In this document: positions 7,239 to 15,249 of the stretch, in pieces
Numbering within the stretch: the stretch's first letter is position 1
How the letters are laid out: each line of letters begins with the position of its first letter
Assembly: GCF_900112815.1 (NCBI RefSeq)
Contig: NZ_FOND01000015.1
Span: 63,942-127,941 of the forward strand
Length of the DNA stretch: 64,000 bases
Source of the DNA: Blastococcus tunisiensis
GTDB lineage: Bacteria > Actinomycetota > Actinomycetes > Mycobacteriales > Geodermatophilaceae
Direction: 5' to 3'
The notes under the pieces: model-generated
What the model was told of the DNA's origin: nothing
Database searches by the model: none
Seen by the model: the letters and a program-made list of their open reading frames with translations, nothing else
Translations under genes and position numbers: made by a program

Positions 7239-8096
7239 CTAGGAGGCGGCGGAGTTCCGGCCGATCCGGCGGAGCAGCTCGCCGGGGTGGTCGGTGATGA
7301 CCGCATCCACCCCGAGGGCCCGCACGAGCTCCATGTCGGCGGTCCGGTTCACCGTCCAGACGTGGACCTCCTTGCCGGCCGCGTGGGCGTCGGCGACGAA
7401 CGCGGGGTCCGCGCGCAGCAGGGCGACCCCGGGCCCGACCGCCGAGGCGCTGCCGGTCAGCAGCTCGCGCCGCACCGGGCGCAGCCGCTTGCCGATCAGC
7501 TGCACGGTCGGCACGCCGGGGGCCAGCTCCGCCATCCGGCGCACGGCCAGCTGGGAGAAGCTCATCATCCGCACGGCGGGCTTGCCGGCCCACTCGACCG
7601 GGCGGCCGTTGCCCAGCAGCCCGAACCGGCGCAGGCAGTCGACCAGCGCCTCCTCGACCTTGCGGGTGTGCCGGGTCGGGTGCTTGGTCTCGATCGCCAG
7701 CCGCAGCGTCCCGGGGCTCGCGGTGATGTACTCCAGCAGCCGGTCGAGGGTGAGGACCAGGCCGTTCTCGACGTCGGGCTCGTCGGTGACCGAGAGGATC
7801 TCGTCGTCGGCCCAGCGGCTGGGCCCCCGCTGCCCCCGCGGCCCCCGGGCAACCCGCGGCCTCCGGGCGCCGAACTGGTACTGCTCGAGCTCCTCCAGGT
7901 GCAGCGCGGAGACGACGCCGCGCCCGTTGGAGGTGCGCCGGATCTGCCGGTCGTGCACGCAGACCAGCACCCCGTCGCGGGTGAGCCGCACGTCGCACTC
8001 GACGGCGTCGGCGCCGACGGTGGCGGCGTGCCGATAGGCGGCGAGCGTGTGCTCCGGCGCGTCCGCGGTCGCGCCGCGGTGGGCGACGACCTCCAT
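7239..8096 (-). CDS. Glycerophosphodiester phosphodiesterase
   Basis: A 285-aa GDPD-family enzyme expected to hydrolyse glycerophosphodiesters to glycerol-3-phosphate and an alcohol. The TIM-barrel signatures are present: VAHRGATADAPEHTLAAYRHA at the N-terminus (catalytic H and R, substrate E), ECDVRLTRDGVLVCVHD next (metal-binding E and D, catalytic H), and VHVWTVN and DAVITDHPGEL near the C-terminus. No signal peptide is visible. The gene lies 128 nt downstream of gpgS on the same strand, probably in one transcript. Stop is TAG. A GTG three codons upstream (8105) is an alternative start. Confidence 0.9.
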   Translation of the reverse strand: MEVVAHRGATADAPEHTLAAYRHAATVGADAVECDVRLTRDGVLVCVHDRQIRRTSNGRGVVSALHLEELEQYQFGARRPRVARGPRGQRGPSRWADDEILSVTDEPDVENGLVLTLDRLLEYITASPGTLRLAIETKHPTRHTRKVEEALVDCLRRFGLLGNGRPVEWAGKPAVRMMSFSQLAVRRMAELAPGVPTVQLIGKRLRPVRRELLTGSASAVGPGVALLRADPAFVADAHAAGKEVHVWTVNRTADMELVRALGVDAVITDHPGELLRRIGRNSAAS

Positions 8097-8224
8097 CGGC
8101 GTCACCGGGGCGGGGCGGGAAGAAGGACCTGCACGCGGCGATCCTCTCCCGTTCCGGCAGCGGACGCGCGGTGTGTCGTCCCCCGGCTGCGGGGTGTCGT
8201 CGGCGCGGCCGCCGGAGTGCCTGG

Positions 8225-9217
8225 TCAGCCCGCCAGACCGGCCCGCAGGCTGCGGTACTCGGGCACCGTCGCCATCGGCGGGCGCTCGTCGACACCGACC
8301 GAGCGGCTCCGCGGCACAAACCCGGTCCCGTCGTGCCGGAACTGGGTGAGCAGCCCGCTGGCCGGCAGCGGCCGTTGCCCGGGCCGGTCGGACTCGGCGC
8401 GGGCGAGCACCGTGGAGACCACCTCGCCGGCCATCGCCCCGAGCGCCTCCTGCGACTGCGAGGTGTGCCGGCGGACGCCGAGGTCCACCTGGGCCAGCGA
8501 GGACAACCCGCCCAGCCGGAGCAGGTCGACCAGCAGGCCGACCTCCACGCCGTAGGCCGAGACGAACGGCACCTGCTCCAGGGCCGACCGGCGGCCGGCG
8601 TACTCGCCGCCGAGCGGCTGGACGAACCCGGCCAGCTCCGGCCAGAGCGCGTTGAGCAACGGCCGGGCGGTGAGCTCGGTGACCCGGCCCCCGCCGGCGG
8701 GCCGGCTCTGCCCGTCGATCTCCAGCGGCCGCGTGTAGCAGCCCTTGACGTAGCACACCTGCGGGTCGGCGAGCAGCGGCCCGAGCAGGCCGGGCACGTA
8801 GTGCGAGACGTCGCCGAGCAGATCCGCGTCGAGGAAGACCACGAGGTCCCCGCTGGTGGCAGCCAGCGACTTCCACAGCGCCTCGCCCTTCCCCGGCCGG
8901 CTGCCGTGCCCGGGCAGCACGTCGGCGCTGGCCACCACGTCGGCGCCGGCGGCGCGGGCGACGGCCGCGGTGCCGTCGGTGGAGTCGGAGTCGACGACCA
9001 GCAGCTCGTCGACCAGCGGAGCCCGGACCATCCACCGCTCCCGCAGGTCGGCGACCAGGTGCCCGACGGTCGCCGCCTCGTTCCGGGCGGGGAGGACGAC
9101 GCTGACCCGGTGCCCGCCGCGGCGCTTGGCGTGCAACAGGGCGTCGAGGTCAATGGCGGCCAGCGACGTGGCGGTCGTGGTGCGGTGCGCGAACCAGGCG
9201 CGGGCGTCGGGTCTCAC
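8225..9217 (-). CDS. gpgS: Glucosyl-3-phosphoglycerate synthase GpgS
   Basis: GpgS (GT81) transfers glucose from NDP-glucose to 3-phosphoglycerate, the first step towards glucosylglycerate, a compatible solute and primer of methylglucose lipopolysaccharide in actinobacteria. The 330-aa GT-A fold protein shows VSVVLPARNEAATVGHLV, ELLVVDSDSTDGT, GKGEALWKSL and the metal-binding VVFLDADL, followed by YVKGCYTRPL, all characteristic of GpgS. GTG 9217 is the start. The phosphatase GpgP is not adjacent. Confidence 0.93.
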   Translation of the reverse strand: MRPDARAWFAHRTTTATSLAAIDLDALLHAKRRGGHRVSVVLPARNEAATVGHLVADLRERWMVRAPLVDELLVVDSDSTDGTAAVARAAGADVVASADVLPGHGSRPGKGEALWKSLAATSGDLVVFLDADLLGDVSHYVPGLLGPLLADPQVCYVKGCYTRPLEIDGQSRPAGGGRVTELTARPLLNALWPELAGFVQPLGGEYAGRRSALEQVPFVSAYGVEVGLLVDLLRLGGLSSLAQVDLGVRRHTSQSQEALGAMAGEVVSTVLARAESDRPGQRPLPASGLLTQFRHDGTGFVPRSRSVGVDERPPMATVPEYRSLRAGLAG

Positions 9218-9418
9218 CGCCCCACTGTCGTCCAGCTCCGCGCACCTGGCCAGGAGAGCACCGCCGAGTTCACGCGTTCGTCACCGCGCAGCCGCCCCCG
9301 GGGTCCGCCGACATCTTGAGGATTCCTTGCGGCAGCGCAGCGGAGTTCTCGTGGCCGGCGGAGCAGGGTGGGTGCTGCACCACGAGGGGGAACAGCCGCC
9401 CGGACCGAGGAGAACGCG

Positions 9419-9616
9419 ATGAACCGCACCACCGACGCAGCCCTGACCCGCCGCGTACTCGGTGCGCGCCTCACCGCCGCCACCGCGGTCCTGGGCGGCG
9501 CTCTCGCCCTGGCCGGCCTGGGCGCGTTCGGCGACCTCGGCGGGTCACCCGCGGCCGGGAACGCCGGCCCCGGCATCACCACCGTGGAGCTCTCGCAGGC
9601 GGCCGGCACCCGATAG
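9419..9616 (+). CDS. Small exported or membrane-anchored protein (65 aa)
   Basis: A 65-aa protein with a basic N-terminus, one hydrophobic helix (LTAATAVLGGALALAGLGAF) and a short Gly/Ala-rich tail. A GAGGAGA ribosome-binding site precedes the ATG. No homologous family is recognised. Stop is TAG. It is divergent from gpgS across a 201-nt gap. Confidence 0.55.
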   Translation: MNRTTDAALTRRVLGARLTAATAVLGGALALAGLGAFGDLGGSPAAGNAGPGITTVELSQAAGTR

Positions 9617-9827
9617 GAACGCCATGCCGACTGGCCGTGCGTCCCGCGGATGTCCAGGTTGCGGAGCCGGGAGTGCGACGCGAGGGCCGCCCGGGCGTAG
9701 GGTGCAGCCAAGCGCGGGCTGATACCCGCGCCGCGCGCATGTCAAACAGCGACGTGTGCAACGCGGGGCCTCCCTGGGGTCCCGCGACCGAGGTCGACCG
9801 CCCCCGGTGAATCAACCGGAGGCCGAC

Positions 9828-10562
9828 GTGCCCGACAGCCGTACTCCCGGAACGACCGCCGTCCAGGCGCTCGATGAGCTCGGGCGGCTCGCCCTGCACG
9901 AGCACTCGATGGAGAGCCTGATGCAGCGCGTCGTCGACCTGACCGGGATCGTGATGCCCGGTCGCAGCGAGGCCTCGATCCTGCTGATGGTCGACGGGCG
10001 CCCCTCGACCACGGCCTACAGCGGGCAGCTGGCGCTGGACTGCGACGAGCAGCAGTTCGGCCAGGGCGAGGGCCCCTGCCTGCACGCCGCGACCACCGGC
10101 GAGCTCACCGAGGTCCCGGACATGCGCACCGAGCAGCGATGGCCCGGTTACATAGTCCGAGCGGCGGAGCGGGGGGCGCTCAGCTCGCTGTCCATCCCGC
10201 TCCCGGTCAGCGAGGGGATCCAGGGGGCGCTGAACGTCTATGCCCGCGAGGTGGACGCCTTCGACGAGGAGAGCCGCACCGCCGGCCGGCAGTTCGCGCC
10301 GTACGCCGGCGTCGCGGTCTCCAACATGTACGCCTACCAGAGCGCGCAGAACCTGGCGGACAACCTGCGGACCGCCCTGGACAGCCGTGCGGTGATCGAC
10401 CAGGCCAAGGGCATCCTCATGGAGCGGCACAAGCTGACCGCCGACCAGGCGTTCCAGGTGCTCGCCCGGGTGTCGATGCAGACCAACACGAAGCTGCGTA
10501 CCGTCGCGGACGAACTCGCGACAACCGGTGTGCTGCCCGGCCTTCCTCCGGGAGCCCGCTGA
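9828..10562 (+). CDS. GAF and ANTAR domain-containing regulator
   Basis: A 244-aa regulator with an N-terminal GAF domain (about residues 12-165, including FGQGEGPCLHA and LSIPLPV) and a C-terminal ANTAR RNA-binding domain (about 172-235: ALDSRAVIDQAKGILMERHK, then AFQVLARVSMQTNTKLRTVA). ANTAR proteins act as transcription antiterminators by binding paired RNA stem-loops; GAF may sense a ligand or redox state. GTG 9828 was chosen because a CGGAGG ribosome-binding site lies just upstream; the frame extends to 9756 without a better signal. A 9-bp hairpin follows at 10616-10645, but it does not have the hexanucleotide loops expected of an ANTAR target. Confidence 0.88.
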   Translation: MPDSRTPGTTAVQALDELGRLALHEHSMESLMQRVVDLTGIVMPGRSEASILLMVDGRPSTTAYSGQLALDCDEQQFGQGEGPCLHAATTGELTEVPDMRTEQRWPGYIVRAAERGALSSLSIPLPVSEGIQGALNVYAREVDAFDEESRTAGRQFAPYAGVAVSNMYAYQSAQNLADNLRTALDSRAVIDQAKGILMERHKLTADQAFQVLARVSMQTNTKLRTVADELATTGVLPGLPPGAR

Positions 10563-10615
10563 TCGCCTGGTCGAGAGCAGGGAGGAGCAGCCTGCCGGCG
10601 GGCCGCGCCTCCCAG

Positions 10616-10645
10616 GCTCGGTGGTCGAGAATCCGGCCACCGAGC
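10616..10645 (+). terminator. Hairpin after the GAF-ANTAR gene
   Basis: A perfect 9-bp inverted repeat, GCTCGGTGG (10616-10624) and CCACCGAGC (10637-10645), with a 12-nt loop, lies 54 nt after the stop. There is no T-run, as is common for high-GC actinobacterial terminators. A regulatory role for the next gene (10789) is also possible. Confidence 0.5.
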
Positions 10646-10788
10646 CGCCCTCGATCACCGGCAGCGCCGTCGCGCCATCCCGGTGGCGGGCCGCAGTCCC
10701 GCGCGCGAAGGTGTGGCCGGGTCGGTAGCCAGGTCCCGACCCGTGGCGCATCCTCTCCGAGCCGCCACGCGCCGACCAGGAGGACACG

Positions 10789-11265
10789 ATGTCGGACCAG
10801 CAGAGCTCGGAAGGGGCTTCCCGCACGTTCGTGCGCGGCCTGAGGAGCACGGTCGGCCGCGAGAGCACGACCTTCGGCTTCTCGATCCTGGCCACCGTGA
10901 CCTTCGGGATGCTGCAGGTGACGCAGGGGTCCCCGGACCTGCCACGCGTGTTCCTCTACGCAGTCGGCGCGGTGCTCTCGTTCACCCTCCTCGAAGGAGT
11001 TCTCTCCCGGGGCTTCCGCAGGCCGATGCCGCAGCACCCGACGCAGACGATGGCCCTGGGCACCAGCCTGAACGTCATCTCCGTCCTGGTCGGGCTGGGT
11101 GCTGCGCTCCTGGTGAGCGAATGGTTCTCGCACGTCGCCGTCTGGTGCCTGGCGCCCTTCGTGGCCGGAGTGGGCTACCTCCTCGCCGAGAGCGTCGAGG
11201 ATGCGCTGGCCGAACGGATCCTCGTCGCCGCCGGGGACGACTCGGCGAAGGAGGTCTCCCCCTAG
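10789..11265 (+). CDS. Hypothetical four-helix membrane protein
   Basis: A 158-aa integral membrane protein with about four predicted transmembrane helices (roughly residues 29-48, 55-72, 88-109, 115-135) and no recognisable catalytic motif. The N-terminus is hydrophilic and probably cytoplasmic. ATG 10789 follows a clear AGGAGGA ribosome-binding site. Stop is TAG. Function unknown. Confidence 0.65.
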   Translation: MSDQQSSEGASRTFVRGLRSTVGRESTTFGFSILATVTFGMLQVTQGSPDLPRVFLYAVGAVLSFTLLEGVLSRGFRRPMPQHPTQTMALGTSLNVISVLVGLGAALLVSEWFSHVAVWCLAPFVAGVGYLLAESVEDALAERILVAAGDDSAKEVSP

Positions 11266-11358
11266 CCGTCGCCCGGTCGGTGGAGCGGCGTCCCCCGGGC
11301 GGGGGGACCGGGGCGCCGGAAGGTGACGGGCAGTGACGCTCGGCCGGATCATCCCGGT

Positions 11359-11457
11359 GTGGCGATGTTCGTGAGACTGGTCTTCTCGCTGGCCGCGGTG
11401 GCGGGAGCGCTGTCGGTGGCCGCCTACGCCCTGCTGCACGTCTCCGGTGCGGCCTGA
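11359..11457 (+). CDS. Possible 32-aa membrane peptide
   Basis: A short open frame starting GTG (or ATG two codons later) encodes a peptide consisting almost entirely of one hydrophobic helix (MFVRLVFSLAAVAGALSVAA). It sits between the genes ending at 11265 and 11465 (the latter convergent). There is no strong ribosome-binding site. It may be a real micro-protein or chance. Confidence 0.3.
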   Translation: MAMFVRLVFSLAAVAGALSVAAYALLHVSGAA

Positions 11458-11464
11458 GGCCGGT

Positions 11465-13627
11465 TCAGCCGGCGGTGGGCACGCGGGCGAGCGCCGTCGG
11501 GCTCTGCTCCCCGACGGCGGCCCCCTCGCCGGTGGGCGACGGGTGGCCCAGGTCGGTGAGCCAGCCGCGCAGCACCCGGTGCAGGTGCTCGGCGCCGACG
11601 ACCTCCCCCGGCGCCGCCCATCCGCGGGGGTGGACCAGCAGCGCGTGCTGCTGCGGCCCGCCCAGCCCGCCGTGCGAGCCGACGTGCGGCTCGAACGGTG
11701 AGGCCTCGTCGGTGTCGGGGTCGTAGCGGCTGTTGATCACGACGTCGGCGCAGTGCGGGAACGCCGAGACGCGGGCGACCAGCGCGGCCGCGTGCTCGCC
11801 GTAGGGGAGCAGCGGGTCGGTGCCGATGACGACGCCGGTGGCCAGCCGGTGCAGCCCGTCCCGGCCGAGGACGACGGGCCCGAACTCGTCGGAGTGCACG
11901 AGCAGGAAGCCGACGCCGTCGTGGTCGACCAGGCCCGGGAGGAGGGCGGGCCAGTGCCGCTCGATCTCCTCCAGCGACACCCGCCCGGGCAGGTCGGGGA
12001 AGGACACCATCGCCTGGTGGCCGGAGACCACGCACACCACGCCCGGCGCGACGCGGGGGACGTCGCCGGTCGTCAGCGGCTCGAAGGCGTGGTCGTGCCG
12101 GACCGCGCCGGCCCGCTCCACGCGGTCGCGCAGCCGGCGCGCGATCGGCCCACCGCTCTCGGCGAGGGCGGTGGCGACCTGCCAGCTCTCCACCGGGCGC
12201 CGGCTGTCCCGGCTGCCGGTGGACCGCTGCCCGCCGACCGGCCCGCCGCTGAGCCGGCCGACCAGGCCCTCCACCGACTCGCCGAACCGGTCGGCGAACG
12301 CCTGGCCCTGGGTCTGCCCGTGGTCGGAGAGGACGACGAGGTGGTACTCGCGCGGCGCCAGCGCCGCCGCCCGGTGCAGCCGGCCCAGCTGCTGGTCGAT
12401 GCTGCGCAGCACGGCCAGGCTGTCGGCCCGCTCGAGGCCCCCGTGGTGGGCGGCCTCGTCGTAGCCGAGGAAGTCGGCGTAGACCACCGGCCGCCCGGCC
12501 AGCATGTCCTCCAGCAGCGCGAAGACGACGACGTCGCGGGAGATGACGGTGACGCCCGGGCGGGCCAGCGGGTAGATGCCGCCGCGGGAGACGCGCGGCC
12601 GGACGTCGTCGCGCCGCTCGCGGGCGGCCGCGGCGAGCTCCCGGCCGACGTCGACCAGGGACACCCCGATGGTGCGCAGCGCATTCACCGGGTTGGCGAA
12701 GTAGGCGTAGTAGCCGGAGCCGACGCGCTCGGCGGTGCGCCGGGTCCGGCGGGCGCGGGCGGGGACGACGTGCGACAGCGAGCTCATCGTGAGGCTGACG
12801 TGGGCGGCGTCGCCGGTGAACAGGTTGCCGCGGCCGGCGCCGTCCGGGGCGAGCAGCCCCCGCCCGTCGGAGTGCCGCCGCTCCACCTCGACGGCGTCGG
12901 CCGGGTGCGAGACGCGGGTGATGTGGTCGCGGTCCTTCTCGTACCAGCGGAAGCCGAGGATGTCGTGGTTGGAGCCGTGCAGGATGCCGCTGACGGCGGC
13001 CCCGGTCTGCGAGCTCCAGTCGGTGTGCCAGGAGGTCATCGCATGGCTGCCGCTGCGCAGCCACGAGGCCAGGTTCGGCATCCAGCCGTCGCGGACGGCC
13101 CGCCGGGCGGTGGAGTGGGCGAGCGCGTCGATCTGCAGGAACAGCACCCCGGGCGGTCGCTCGGCGTCCTCCGGGCCCGGGCGGGCGCGCCGGCGGGCGC
13201 GGCGGAAGAAGATCTCGTCCTCGTCGACGGCCAGCAGGCTGCTGACCAGCCCGGCGACGGCGGCGATCGTCACGGCCACGACGACGGCGACGCGCAGGTT
13301 CGCCACCATCACGCCCGGCACGGCGAAGGACACCGCGAGCACCAGGGCACCGAGGAGCAGGAAGCTGCCCAGCCCGAGGGTGAAGAAGGCGACCGGCAGG
13401 GCCACCCGCATCACCAGCGGCCAGGCCACCGCGGCCAGGACGCCGAGCAGCAGCGCCATCACCGGCGGCTGCCACGCCGACGGCAGCTCGAACCCGTCCA
13501 GCCGGTCGCTGAGCACCACCAGCGCGCCGGTGACCGCCGCCCAGGTGGCCACCAGGCGGGCGAGCGTGCGGCCGGTGCGCAGCAGCCGGCCGTGCGCGGC
13601 CGGCGCGCCGGCGGGGGAGGCGCTCAC
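11465..13627 (-). CDS. Membrane-anchored AlkP-superfamily phosphodiesterase/phosphatase
   Basis: A 720-aa protein. The N-terminal ~150 residues carry four to five transmembrane helices; the rest is an alkaline-phosphatase-superfamily domain of the type I phosphodiesterase class. Visible active-site elements are LQIDAL (metal Asp), DWSSQTGAA (Thr nucleophile), YADFLGYDEAAHH, VLSDHGQTQG and VGSHGGLGG (metal Asp/His ligands). It probably cleaves a phosphodiester or phosphomonoester at the membrane; the substrate is unknown. Its GTG overlaps the dedA stop by 4 nt (GTGA), implying translational coupling. Confidence 0.82.
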   Translation of the reverse strand: MSASPAGAPAAHGRLLRTGRTLARLVATWAAVTGALVVLSDRLDGFELPSAWQPPVMALLLGVLAAVAWPLVMRVALPVAFFTLGLGSFLLLGALVLAVSFAVPGVMVANLRVAVVVAVTIAAVAGLVSSLLAVDEDEIFFRRARRRARPGPEDAERPPGVLFLQIDALAHSTARRAVRDGWMPNLASWLRSGSHAMTSWHTDWSSQTGAAVSGILHGSNHDILGFRWYEKDRDHITRVSHPADAVEVERRHSDGRGLLAPDGAGRGNLFTGDAAHVSLTMSSLSHVVPARARRTRRTAERVGSGYYAYFANPVNALRTIGVSLVDVGRELAAAARERRDDVRPRVSRGGIYPLARPGVTVISRDVVVFALLEDMLAGRPVVYADFLGYDEAAHHGGLERADSLAVLRSIDQQLGRLHRAAALAPREYHLVVLSDHGQTQGQAFADRFGESVEGLVGRLSGGPVGGQRSTGSRDSRRPVESWQVATALAESGGPIARRLRDRVERAGAVRHDHAFEPLTTGDVPRVAPGVVCVVSGHQAMVSFPDLPGRVSLEEIERHWPALLPGLVDHDGVGFLLVHSDEFGPVVLGRDGLHRLATGVVIGTDPLLPYGEHAAALVARVSAFPHCADVVINSRYDPDTDEASPFEPHVGSHGGLGGPQQHALLVHPRGWAAPGEVVGAEHLHRVLRGWLTDLGHPSPTGEGAAVGEQSPTALARVPTAG

Positions 13628-14250
13628 CGGGACTCGCACGGCTCGGGGTCGGCGGCGGCCTGCGCGGCGCGGCGGCGGCTGCTCACCAGGTTGCCGACCG
13701 CGCTGACGGCCAGCACCAGCACGGTGGCGACCAGCATCGCGATCAGCGGGGAGTCGAAGATGCCGCCGCTGACCACGCCGAGCAGCGCGTAGGCGGTGGC
13801 CCACAGGACGCAGGCCAGCAGGGATGCCGGCACCAGCCGGCGCCACGGGTAGGCCAGCGCACCCGCGGCGGCCAGCACCGGGATGCGGCCGGCAGGCAGC
13901 AGCCGGCCGGCGACGACGATCTGCCAGCCGTGCGCCCGGAACTGCTCGCGGACCTCGTCGACGCGCTCGGCGTGCTGGCCGCGGGTCAGCCACCGCACCG
14001 CCGACGGGCCGCCGAACCGGGCGATCGCGAAGGTGATCAGGTCGCCGGTGAGGGCGGCGAGGGCGGCCACGGCGAGCACCAGCGGCAGGCCGAGGGCGTC
14101 GGAGGTCATGGCGAAGGCCGCGGCGGTGCCGACCACCACGCCGGTCGGCACCACGGGGACGACGGAGCCGAGCAGCACCAGCCCGAACAGCACCGGGTAG
14201 CCCACCGCCGTGTCGCCGTCCCAGGCGGAGGTCAGCAGGTCGAGGTTCAT
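13624..14250 (-). CDS. DedA family membrane protein
   Basis: A 208-aa DedA/SNARE-associated family protein, a multi-pass inner-membrane protein of a family linked to lipid carrier (undecaprenyl phosphate) recycling and envelope homeostasis. Visible hallmarks are VVPVVPTGVVVGTAAAF, GDLITFAIARFGG and the [FR]xG-type segment FRAHGWQIVVAGRLLPAGRIP. Its ATG overlaps the upstream MBL gene stop by 4 nt, and its stop overlaps the downstream AlkP gene start, so all three form one coupled operon. Confidence 0.88.
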   Translation of the reverse strand: MNLDLLTSAWDGDTAVGYPVLFGLVLLGSVVPVVPTGVVVGTAAAFAMTSDALGLPLVLAVAALAALTGDLITFAIARFGGPSAVRWLTRGQHAERVDEVREQFRAHGWQIVVAGRLLPAGRIPVLAAAGALAYPWRRLVPASLLACVLWATAYALLGVVSGGIFDSPLIAMLVATVLVLAVSAVGNLVSSRRRAAQAAADPEPCESR

Positions 14251-15059
14251 GCCGCCGCCGAGGGCAGCGAGAGGTCGACCGGGGAGCCGGGCGGGGTGAC
14301 GACGACGCGGGTCGGCAGCCCCCGCGCGGCCACCTCGGTGGCGAAGGCGCAGGGCGGGTCGACCAGCAACCGCCGCATGCGGGCGCGCAACGGGGAGGGC
14401 ACCGACGCCATTCCCGCCACGGTGAGCGTGCCCCAGTGCACGGGGACGGCGATCCGCGGCCGGATCAGCGCGGCGGCGTCGGCCGCTCCGACCGGGTCGA
14501 GGTGGCCCGGCCCCAGGGTGGGGCCCCAGCCCCAGACCGGCAGCAGTGCGACGTCGACGTCGCGGTCCCGCAGCGCCCGCATCCCGTCGTGCAGCCCGGT
14601 GTCGCCGCTGGCGTAGACGCAGGCGCCGCCGCCCTCGAGCAGGAAACCGATCGCCTCGGTGTCGGGGCCGTGGGTGGAGCGGGGGCCCCACCGGTGCCCG
14701 CTGTGGTCGGCGCGGACGGCGGTGATCCGCAGGTCGCCGTCCCGGATCCTCTCGCCGGCCGACAGCTCGTCGACGCGGGGGAAGCCGCGGCCGCGCAGCC
14801 AGGCGCCGGCGCCGCGGGGCACCACGATCCGGGTGCTCGGCCCGACGGTGCGCAGCGACGGGAGGTGCAGGTGGTCGCCGTGCAGGTGGCTGATCAGCAC
14901 GACGTCGACGCCGGCCCAGGTGGCAGGGTCGGGCAGCGGGACGACGCGGCGGAGCAGGCCCACGGTGCGGGCGAGCAGGGGGTCGGTGAGCACGGTGCGC
15001 CCGGCCAGCTCGACGCGGACGGTCGAGTGGCCCAGGAAGTGCAGCTCCGGGCTCGTCAC
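14247..15059 (-). CDS. MBL-fold metal-dependent hydrolase (UlaG/RomA-like)
   Basis: A 270-aa metallo-beta-lactamase-fold hydrolase. The metal-binding motif is SHLHGDHLH, with downstream ligands in DHSGHRWG, ASGDTG and PVHWGT near the C-terminus. The start LHFLGHSTVRVELAGRTVLTDP resembles UlaG/RomA-like and NAPE-PLD-like enzymes, so a phospholipid or lactone substrate is conceivable. GTG 15059 was chosen; the frame extends to 15212 but the added segment is not domain-like. First gene of the coupled MBL-DedA-AlkP operon. Confidence 0.87.
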   Translation of the reverse strand: MTSPELHFLGHSTVRVELAGRTVLTDPLLARTVGLLRRVVPLPDPATWAGVDVVLISHLHGDHLHLPSLRTVGPSTRIVVPRGAGAWLRGRGFPRVDELSAGERIRDGDLRITAVRADHSGHRWGPRSTHGPDTEAIGFLLEGGGACVYASGDTGLHDGMRALRDRDVDVALLPVWGWGPTLGPGHLDPVGAADAAALIRPRIAVPVHWGTLTVAGMASVPSPLRARMRRLLVDPPCAFATEVAARGLPTRVVVTPPGSPVDLSLPSAAA

Positions 15060-15170
15060 GGCGCCAGTATTCGCGGGGGTGCGGACAGTTCCCAAGGCGT
15101 TTGGGCCCCGGTGGGGGCTGCCGGCGGCGGAAATGGGGGGAAACCCTGAGAAACCCTCCGCGACGGGGCC

Positions 15171-15226
15171 GACCATCGGCGGGTGGTCGGCCGACACGCC
15201 GGTGCGGACCACCAGCCGCCGATGAT
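15171..15226 (-). terminator. Imperfect inverted repeat after the GGDEF gene
   Basis: Arms GACCATCGGCGGGTGGTCGG (15171-15190) and a partly complementary copy ending GCCGCCGATGATC (about 15206-15226) could form a stem after the minus-strand gene ending at 15250 and upstream of the MBL gene. Pairing is imperfect and the role is tentative. Confidence 0.35.
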
Positions 15227-15249
15227 CAACCCGGATGTACGTGGGGAGG

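Noticed and set aside
6768-7297. Protein-coding frames across the repeat array
   Set aside because: Unit length of 83-85 bp shifts frame at each repeat; translations are Arg/Gly/Cys-rich artefacts with no consistent repeat.
10616-10645. Dual-hexaloop ANTAR target RNA
   Set aside because: Only one hairpin is present and its loop is 12 nt, not six.
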